This document shows positions 1 through 4,673 of a stretch of 7,053 bases of DNA, piece after piece (within the stretch, counting starts at the first letter, position 1; every line of letters begins with the position of its first letter). Below the pieces are notes generated by a model that saw only the letters and a program-made list of their open reading frames with translations, ran no database searches and had not been told where the DNA came from. This stretch comes from an uncultured Alphaproteobacteria bacterium (GTDB lineage: Bacteria; Pseudomonadota; Alphaproteobacteria; RF32; CAG-239): contig URWU01000079.1 in the NCBI GenBank assembly GCA_900551585.1, positions 1-7,053 on the forward strand. The letters run 5' to 3'. The position numbers and the translations under genes were made by a program.

Positions 1-1
1 C

Positions 2-334
2 GCCATTCTGGTCGTTATCAGCCACTTTGTTAAACAAGGCAACATCAAACCGGCTGCCGAAGACACAGTCGCAACCGTTGTAACAACAGAAGACGCTGAT
101 GCAATTGCCGATACAACCGCCGGAAATGCTCCTGTTTCTGCCGAAGCAGCCGAGGCCGCCGTTATCGAGACAACTGCCGCTCCTGCCGAAGACAATGACG
201 TTGTTGATGTTCAGGAAAATGCCGAAGACATCATCATTGAAGAAGGCGCTCCGGAAGACGACGGCGCCGTTGATGTTGAAGAAACCAACCCGGAAGAAAC
301 CATTGACGAAGAAGAAACAATCGTTAAAGAGTAA
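2..334 (+). CDS. C-terminal fragment of unidentified protein with long acidic tail
   Basis: The gene runs in from the left edge, is open from base 2 and stops at TAA 332-334, leaving 110 visible residues. The fragment begins with a short hydrophobic run (AILVVISHF), possibly the end of a transmembrane helix. After a basic/polar junction (VKQGNIKP) the remainder is low-complexity, rich in Ala, Glu, Asp, Thr and Val, with acidic clusters such as EEGAPEDDGAVDVEE and IDEEET near the end. There is no recognisable catalytic motif. A membrane protein with a disordered acidic tail is the simplest reading; a SecG-like protein with a tail extension is one possibility I cannot support further. Codon use (GCC, GAA, GTT) resembles the downstream genes, and an intrinsic terminator follows 21 bp after the stop, so this ends its transcription unit. 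That it is coding is fairly secure; its function is unknown. Confidence 0.7.
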   Translation, partial: AILVVISHFVKQGNIKPAAEDTVATVVTTEDADAIADTTAGNAPVSAEAAEAAVIETTAAPAEDNDVVDVQENAEDIIIEEGAPEDDGAVDVEETNPEETIDEEETIVKE

Positions 335-355
335 TATTCGGTAAAAAAAAGTTAC

Positions 356-385
356 AAAAAGGCGGCTGTTACAGTCGCCTTTTTT
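356..385 (+). terminator. Intrinsic (rho-independent) terminator
   Basis: AAAAAGGCG-G-CTG pairs with CAG-T-CGCCTTTTT around a TTA loop, giving about 13 bp including one G-U pair. The 3' arm runs into a T tract and another T-rich stretch follows. It sits 21 bp after the stop of the acidic-tail gene and should separate that gene from ldh. Confidence 0.88.
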
Positions 386-390
386 ATTGT

Positions 391-418
391 TTTTCACAAA
401 AAAATCACTATATATATG
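391..418 (+). promoter_or_regulatory. Candidate promoter of ldh
   Basis: TTTTCA (391-396, 4 of 6 matches to TTGACA) is followed after 16 bp by TATATG (413-418). The neighbouring TATATA registers at 409-416 are alternative -10 boxes. The position just after the upstream terminator fits, since ldh needs its own promoter. The TA repeat makes the exact -10 uncertain. Initiation here would give an ldh leader of roughly 115 nt. Confidence 0.4.
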
Positions 419-448
419 CAAGGAAAAAAATTAGAAAAAAGAGATTAA

Positions 449-512
449 GGTTGTATGCAGCCGCCAAAAGAGGTTGTAGAGAGTGAGTCTGGAAGCAGAC
501 TGTTACACAACC
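449..512 (+). promoter_or_regulatory. Foldable 5' leader of ldh
   Basis: A perfect 6-bp hairpin, AGTCTG (486-491) with CAGACT (496-501) and loop GAAG, is enclosed by a possible outer helix GGTTGT (472-477) with ACAACC (507-512). A second GGTTGT copy at 449-454 could pair with the same ACAACC, so two mutually exclusive folds can be drawn. The ldh ribosome binding site (AAAGGA, 524-529) lies just downstream and is unpaired in both. I do not recognise a known riboswitch class. The structure is visible; a regulatory role is inference. Confidence 0.35.
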
Positions 513-538
513 CCGACGAAAAGAAAGGAAAAAGAAGA

Positions 539-1492
539 ATGAAAGTAGGTATCATAGGTGCCGGCTCAGTCGGAAGTGCCACCGCATTTGCATTGATTAT
601 GAGAAATGTTGCCAGAAAAGTTGTTTTGATTGACGCCAACGAAAAGAAAGCCGTGGCCGAAGCCATGGATATTGCCCATGCCACACCGTTTGCCCATGCC
701 AACAAAATCAAAGCCGGAACTTATAAAGACTTGGAAGGCGCGGAAGTTGTTATCGTCACCGCCGGTGCCAACCAGAAGCCCGGCGAAACCCGTATTGATT
801 TGCTGGGCCGCAATGTTAAAATCTTTGAGAGCATTATTCCCGAAGTTGCCAAATATGCCCCGGATACCACTTTGATTATCACCTCCAACCCGGCAGATAT
901 CATGACCGAAGTCGCCTTAAAACTCTCCGGTTTCCCGAAAGAAAGAGTAATCGGTTCCGGCACAGTCTTGGATACAGCCCGTTTCAGAACCCTGCTCGGT
1001 TATCATTTGGGTGTTTCGCCGCAGTCTATCCACGTCAATGTTCTGGGTGAGCACGGCGACAGCGAAGTCTTGGTCTGGTCAAACGGCGATGCCGGTACCG
1101 TCCAGATTGAAGAACTGGCCCGCATGGTTGACAAACCGCTGACTCCGGAAGTTAAAGCCGAAATTGATGATGCCGTCCGTAACTCCGCTTACAAAATCAT
1201 TGACGGCAAAGGCGCCACTTTCTATGGCATTGCCGGTTCCCTGTGCCGTATCTGTCAGGCAATCAGCAATAACGAATACGCCATTCTGACCGTTTCTTCT
1301 CACCATGAAGATGTTGAAGGCGTCAATAACGTTTGCCTTTCTCTGCCGACCGTTGTCGGCAAACGCGGCGTCCATCAGGTCATCTTCCCGAGAATGTCGG
1401 AAAGCGAACACCGCGATTTGAAATTCAGCGCCGAAAAAATTAAGGAATATTCTGATCAGGCTTTGGAATTGATTTCCAAAGGCACAAAATAA
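539..1492 (+). CDS. ldh: L-lactate dehydrogenase
   Basis: A 317-residue NAD-dependent 2-hydroxyacid dehydrogenase that interconverts pyruvate and L-lactate in the cytosol, probably to regenerate NAD+ in fermentation. The Rossmann motif GAGSVG is at residues 7-12 and the NAD-ribose acidic residue is D32. The specificity loop reads ANQKPGETR with Gln at 79, the lactate dehydrogenase choice (malate dehydrogenases have Arg there); R85 is the loop arginine. Catalytic and substrate residues are N117, D145, R148, H172 (GEHGD) and T227 (KGATFYG). R150 and H165 occupy the two positions that bind fructose 1,6-bisphosphate in allosteric bacterial enzymes, so FBP activation is plausible. The ATG at 539 is preferred because AAAGGA lies 9 nt upstream and the Rossmann strand starts at residue 2. 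The frame is open back to an ATG at 455, which would add 28 unrelated residues with a poor binding site. Family certain; LDH over LDH-like MDH likely. Confidence 0.92.
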   Translation: MKVGIIGAGSVGSATAFALIMRNVARKVVLIDANEKKAVAEAMDIAHATPFAHANKIKAGTYKDLEGAEVVIVTAGANQKPGETRIDLLGRNVKIFESIIPEVAKYAPDTTLIITSNPADIMTEVALKLSGFPKERVIGSGTVLDTARFRTLLGYHLGVSPQSIHVNVLGEHGDSEVLVWSNGDAGTVQIEELARMVDKPLTPEVKAEIDDAVRNSAYKIIDGKGATFYGIAGSLCRICQAISNNEYAILTVSSHHEDVEGVNNVCLSLPTVVGKRGVHQVIFPRMSESEHRDLKFSAEKIKEYSDQALELISKGTK

Positions 1493-1514
1493 TCCTTATA
1501 GTAAGAACAAATAT

Positions 1515-1543
1515 TTGCAATTCCTCTTCTTATGCCTTATATT
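1515..1543 (+). promoter_or_regulatory. Candidate promoter of mtaB-ftsY, overlapping the hairpin
   Basis: TTGCAA (1515-1520, 4 of 6) and TATATT (1538-1543, 5 of 6) are separated by exactly 17 bp. Initiation about 7 nt downstream, near 1550, would give a leader of only about 16 nt that still contains the AGAGGAA ribosome binding site. The -10 box sits in the hairpin loop and the palindrome TTGCGCAA (1542-1549) abuts it, which might be an operator. Predicted from sequence only. Confidence 0.5.
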
Positions 1544-1563
1544 GCGCAAGAAGAGGAATTTTT
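1519..1563 (+). terminator. Perfect 13-bp hairpin with T-run; ldh terminator and mtaB SD mask
   Basis: The arm 1519-1531 is the exact reverse complement of 1548-1560, with a 16-nt loop, and the 3' side continues as TTTTT (1559-1563). It lies 26 bp after the ldh stop, so it is a good intrinsic terminator for ldh. The AGAGGAA ribosome binding site of mtaB lies inside the 3' arm, so any transcript reading through from ldh would carry it base-paired. The stem is AT-rich towards its base, so terminator strength is uncertain. Confidence 0.7.
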
Positions 1564-1565
1564 AT

Positions 1566-2624
1566 ATGGTTGAAGTTGTCACATTAGGTTGCAGAATCAA
1601 TTCTTATGAATCCGAAGTTTTGAAAGAGAAACTCGGCTCGCTTGATAATGTTATCATCATCAATACCTGCGCCGTCACCGGCGAGGCTGAACGCCAGTGC
1701 CGCCAAACCATTCGCAAACTGCGCAAACAAAATCCGCAGGCAAAAATTGTTGTCACCGGCTGCGCTGCTCAGGTCGCCACCAAAAAATTTGCCGCCATGC
1801 CGGAAGTTGATTTGGTTCTCGGCAACAAAGAAAAAGCCGAAATCGAAAAACATCTGGATTCTGAAGACAAGACAATTGTCGGCGATATCATGACCTATGA
1901 CAGTTATGACCCTTACCTGATTACCGGTTTTGAGGGGCGCCAGCGTGCCTTTGTGCAAATCCAGCAGGGTTGCAACCACCGCTGCACTTATTGCATTGTC
2001 CCTTATGCACGCGGCAAAAACCGCTCGGTCGCGGAAACAAATGTTCTTAACCAGATTCGCGAATTGCTGAAACAGGGCTTCAAGGAAATCTGCCTGACCG
2101 GTGTTGACATTTGTTCTTATCAAATCACGCCCGAAGCTTCCCAGCCGTCATTCAGCTGCTTGGTTCAAACCATTCTCGAAGAGATTCCCGAGCTGCCGTC
2201 TTTACAATTTGGCTCTCTCGACCCGGCTGCTCTGGACAGTAAATTTATAGCTCTGGTCGGCAAATTTAAAAATATTCACCCGCATTTTCATTTATCAATC
2301 CAGTCCGGTGACAACCTGATTTTGAAACGCATGGGACGCCGTCATTCGCATGAAGACGTCATTGCCCTTTGCGACAAAATTCGTGCCGTCCGCCCCGAGG
2401 CCACTTTCGGCTCTGATTTTATCTGCGGTTTTCCGACAGAAACCGAAGAACAGTTTCAAAATACCGTCAAACTGGTTAAAGAAGCCGGCATTACCCACCT
2501 GCACGTCTTTCCTTATTCGGAACGCTCGGGCACTCCGGCCGCCGCCATGCCTCAGGTTCCGGTTAACATCCGCAAAGACCGTGCCCGCCGCTTAAGATTG
2601 GAAGGAATTAATCTCGATGACTAA
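1566..2624 (+). CDS. mtaB: tRNA t6A37 methylthiotransferase MtaB, lacking TRAM domain
   Basis: A radical-SAM enzyme of the MiaB/RimO/MtaB family, expected to convert t6A at position 37 of ANN-decoding tRNAs to ms2t6A. The N-terminal methylthiotransferase domain carries its cluster cysteines at C9 (TLGCRINSYE), C35 (NTCAVT) and C66 (VTGCAAQ). The radical-SAM signature CNHRCTYC gives C136, C140 and C143 and is followed by IVPYARG. Further family blocks are LTGVDICSY, the LSIQSGDNLILKRMGRRH stretch and FGSDFICGFPTET. The usual C-terminal TRAM RNA-binding domain is absent: at 352 residues the protein stops just after RKDRARRLRLEG, whereas family members are commonly above 400. The ATG at 1566 is chosen because AGAGG lies 9 nt upstream and the protein then begins at VEVVTLGC; the frame opens earlier (ATG 1515) but only through the hairpin. 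The last 8 nt overlap ftsY, so the two are translationally coupled. Confidence 0.9.
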   Translation: MVEVVTLGCRINSYESEVLKEKLGSLDNVIIINTCAVTGEAERQCRQTIRKLRKQNPQAKIVVTGCAAQVATKKFAAMPEVDLVLGNKEKAEIEKHLDSEDKTIVGDIMTYDSYDPYLITGFEGRQRAFVQIQQGCNHRCTYCIVPYARGKNRSVAETNVLNQIRELLKQGFKEICLTGVDICSYQITPEASQPSFSCLVQTILEEIPELPSLQFGSLDPAALDSKFIALVGKFKNIHPHFHLSIQSGDNLILKRMGRRHSHEDVIALCDKIRAVRPEATFGSDFICGFPTETEEQFQNTVKLVKEAGITHLHVFPYSERSGTPAAAMPQVPVNIRKDRARRLRLEGINLDD

Positions 2625-3540
2625 CTTTTTTCAAAAACTCGGTTTCGGCCTCAAAAAAACATCAAACAAAATATCAACCGGAATCAGTGATATTTTTACC
2701 AAGAAAAAAGTCGATGAACAGACTTTGGAAGAATTGGAAGAACTGCTGATTACCTCCGATATCGGTGTCAAAGCTTCGGCAAAAATCATTGCCGCCTTTG
2801 CCAAACGCCGTCTGGATAAAGATGTCAGCGATGAAGAAATCAAACGCGAGCTGGCCGCAGATATGGAACAAATTTTGGTTTCCTGCCAACAGCCGCTTAC
2901 CGTTGATAAAAGCAAAAAACCTTTTGTAATTTTGATGGTCGGCGTCAACGGTGCCGGCAAAACCACCACCATCGGCAAGCTGGCCGCCAAGTTTTTAAAG
3001 GACGGCAAAAAAGTTTCTGCCATCGCCGGAGACACTTTCCGCGCCGCCGCCGTTGAGCAATTACAGATCTGGGGAGAACGCAACAAGATACGCGTTTATG
3101 CCGGCAAACCGGGCTGCGATGCCGCCGGATTATGTTTCGATGGTTTGAAAGAAGCGCAAAATCAAGGCGATGACATTGTTTTTATAGACACGGCCGGACG
3201 CCTTCAAAACAAAGCCAATTTAATGGAAGAGCTCAAAAAAGTTGTCCGCGTTATAAAAAAACAAATTCCCGATGCTCCGCATGCCACGTTGCTGACCATC
3301 GACGCCACCACCGGCCAAAACGCCTTGTCGCAGGTTCAGGTTTTCAAAGAGATGGTCGATGTCTCGGGATTGGTTGTCACCAAACTCGACGGCACAGCCA
3401 AAGGCGGCATTCTCGTTGCCATTGCCGAAGAAATGCCGACCCCGATTCACTATATCGGCATCGGTGAAAGCATTGATGATTTAGATGAATTCAACGCGCA
3501 CGACTTTTCTCAAAGCCTGATGAATCTTCGCTTAAACTAA
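2617..3540 (+). CDS. ftsY: Signal recognition particle receptor FtsY
   Basis: The SRP receptor GTPase, which docks Ffh-ribosome-nascent-chain complexes at the inner membrane and passes them to SecYEG. The 307-residue protein is essentially the NG core. The N-terminal segment (FFQKLGFGLKKTSNKIS) is amphipathic and probably membrane-contacting, followed by an N helical bundle to about residue 90. GTPase motifs are GVNGAGKT (109-116), the insertion-box region DTFRAAAVEQL (from 139), DTAGR (191-195), TKLDGTAKGG (from 255) and a closing GIGESIDDLDEF. There is no long acidic A domain like that of E. coli FtsY. The start ATG overlaps the mtaB stop (ATGACTAA), with AAGGA 10 nt upstream inside mtaB. 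It ends 18 bp from the convergent HD gene with no clear terminator between. Identification is secure. Confidence 0.97.
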   Translation: MTNFFQKLGFGLKKTSNKISTGISDIFTKKKVDEQTLEELEELLITSDIGVKASAKIIAAFAKRRLDKDVSDEEIKRELAADMEQILVSCQQPLTVDKSKKPFVILMVGVNGAGKTTTIGKLAAKFLKDGKKVSAIAGDTFRAAAVEQLQIWGERNKIRVYAGKPGCDAAGLCFDGLKEAQNQGDDIVFIDTAGRLQNKANLMEELKKVVRVIKKQIPDAPHATLLTIDATTGQNALSQVQVFKEMVDVSGLVVTKLDGTAKGGILVAIAEEMPTPIHYIGIGESIDDLDEFNAHDFSQSLMNLRLN

Positions 3541-3558
3541 ATAAAGGACTTGATTAAC

Positions 3559-4137
3559 TCACCCGAGCTCAAAAAACTTTTTTAATGCTTCATAAGGCTC
3601 TCTGATTTTTTCACGGGCAAACTCAAAAAAGATTTTTTTGCCGTTAAAATCACGCTCCAGTTTCTGCAAAGCAAATTTCTTAAATTCTGCCACGGTTTGC
3701 TTTTCCTGCTTGCCGTCAATCAACAGCGACAAATAAAAATCTGGCGAAAAATGTGCCATAGCATCCGCCGTGGCCAAAATTTTTCCTTCCAATGTCGTCG
3801 GTAATTTATCACCTTTGCAGGAATGACAAGCAATTGCTTCAAAAACAACGCCCGCTTTTAGGTCGTCGATTCCGATTTCAGCCGCCATCTCTCTAGCCTT
3901 AACAGCACCAAGACCGGCATGAGCATCTATTTTAGAAATATCGGTAAAATAAATAATATCATGCAACCAAACCAAAGCCCTGACCATATTCTTATCGGCT
4001 TCCGGAAATTTCTCGCACAGCCATTCTGCATTTTGTAAAACCTTAAAAATATGAGCTTCCAGAAACCATGACATCGTTTTATCCTGACGACAAATTTCTT
4101 CAGCCCGACGAGCCAGCAAACACATTTTATCAGTCAT
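3559..4137 (-). CDS. HD-domain phosphohydrolase-like protein
   Basis: A 192-residue soluble protein with the full metal-binding pattern of the HD superfamily: H29 (EAHIFKV), H59-D60 (WLHDII), H105 (ACHSC) and D125 (ATADAMAHF). HD proteins of this size are usually metal-dependent phosphohydrolases acting on nucleotides or related phosphoesters, but the substrate cannot be read from the sequence. No nucleotide-cyclase, RelA/SpoT or tRNA nucleotidyltransferase domain is attached. The C-terminal third is rich in Lys, Phe and Glu and probably helical. The start overlaps the stop of the Nudix gene by 8 nt (ATGACTGA), with AAGG 9 nt upstream, so the pair is cotranscribed and probably coupled. A joint role in nucleotide turnover is inferred from that pairing only. 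The gene runs convergently towards ftsY. The superfamily assignment is good; the precise function is unknown. Confidence 0.83.
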   Translation of the reverse strand: MTDKMCLLARRAEEICRQDKTMSWFLEAHIFKVLQNAEWLCEKFPEADKNMVRALVWLHDIIYFTDISKIDAHAGLGAVKAREMAAEIGIDDLKAGVVFEAIACHSCKGDKLPTTLEGKILATADAMAHFSPDFYLSLLIDGKQEKQTVAEFKKFALQKLERDFNGKKIFFEFAREKIREPYEALKKFFELG

Positions 4138-4573
4138 TTTTCACTACCTTGCGTCGATAATCCTCAATCTGTTGTTTTGAAATATACCGGTTATACTCAG
4201 TCAAAGCCGGCTGCGGCACATTATCCCAATCATCACACCAAACCAACGCCGCACATTTATCCGGCTCCATAATCTTCGGCTCGCCGCTTTTAATCGTTGC
4301 CGCCATAATCACCGAAACAGTATGCAGATTTTCTTGCGGAAAAATATTATTTGTCACGCCGATAATCTGCAGATTTTCAACATCAACACCAACTTCTTCG
4401 CTGACCTCTCTGGCTCCGGCAGAAAGCAAATCTTCGCCTTTTTCAATCCAACCGCCCGGCAGGCAATAAGTGCCGGCCGCATGTTTTGATTTTCTTTTCA
4501 GCAGCAAAAACGCACCCTGTTCATTAAACAAAACCACGCCGCAGCCACATAAAACTTTATTTTCAAAATTCAT
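4130..4573 (-). CDS. Nudix hydrolase, NUDT15-like
   Basis: A 147-residue Nudix protein with an exact Nudix box (G-x5-E-x7-RE-V-x-EE-x-G-V) at residues 41-63, from GGWIEKGE to REVSEEVGV, where the glutamates bind Mg2+. The strand before it (LLLKRKSKHAAGTYCLPGG) and the later block TNNIFPQENLHTVSVIM followed by SGEPKIMEPDKC resemble the NUDT15-like branch. Members hydrolyse nucleoside di- or triphosphates, including damaged ones, to the monophosphate; the real substrate here is inferred from family resemblance. The ATG at 4573 has AGAGGA about 7 nt upstream on the minus strand. It is the first gene of a two-gene minus-strand operon with the HD protein and is divergent from xseA across about 100 bp. 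The 147-residue length is normal for a single-domain Nudix enzyme. Confidence 0.9.
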   Translation of the reverse strand: MNFENKVLCGCGVVLFNEQGAFLLLKRKSKHAAGTYCLPGGWIEKGEDLLSAGAREVSEEVGVDVENLQIIGVTNNIFPQENLHTVSVIMAATIKSGEPKIMEPDKCAALVWCDDWDNVPQPALTEYNRYISKQQIEDYRRKVVKND

Positions 4574-4673
4574 ATTTTTCCTCTGCCAAACTTTGTATAA
4601 CCTTTATTTAGCCTTAACAAAAAACAAAATACAAGCTAAGTTAGATAATTATAACCAGATTGAAGATGACCCG
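4574..4673. promoter_or_regulatory. Divergent intergenic region between the Nudix gene and xseA
   Basis: This 100-bp AT-rich gap must hold promoters for both directions. On the plus strand TTAACA (4614-4619, 5 of 6 to -35) precedes TAAGTT (4637-4642) with 17 bp spacing; better -10-like strings, GATAAT (4644-4649) and TATAAC (4650-4655), are at the wrong distance from it. On the minus strand TATACA near 4594-4599 lies about 20 bp before the Nudix start but lacks a good -35. I cannot assign either promoter firmly. Confidence 0.35.

Noticed and set aside
99..344. 81-codon frame inside the acidic-tail gene
   Set aside because: It is an out-of-frame shadow made of Pro/Leu/Lys-rich low complexity; the frame ending at 334 has the codon use and composition of a gene.
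409..418. TA dinucleotide run as a tandem repeat
   Set aside because: It is too short and is better explained as part of an AT-rich promoter.
1515..1565. Upstream ATG at 1515 for mtaB
   Set aside because: The extra 17 residues come from the hairpin sequence, there is no good ribosome site, and the family N-terminus (VEVVTLGC) fits ATG 1566.
1584..2123. 179-codon minus-strand frame opposite mtaB
   Set aside because: It is antisense to conserved radical-SAM coding sequence, with no recognisable domain or ribosome site.
3568..3586. A6-C-T6 tract as a bidirectional terminator between ftsY and the HD gene
   Set aside because: The arms leave no loop, the stem would be pure A-T, and it lies inside the HD coding region.
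4470..4673. Longer xseA reading frame starting at 4470
   Set aside because: The added residues are encoded antisense to the well-supported Nudix gene and do not resemble XseA; homology starts after ATG 4674.
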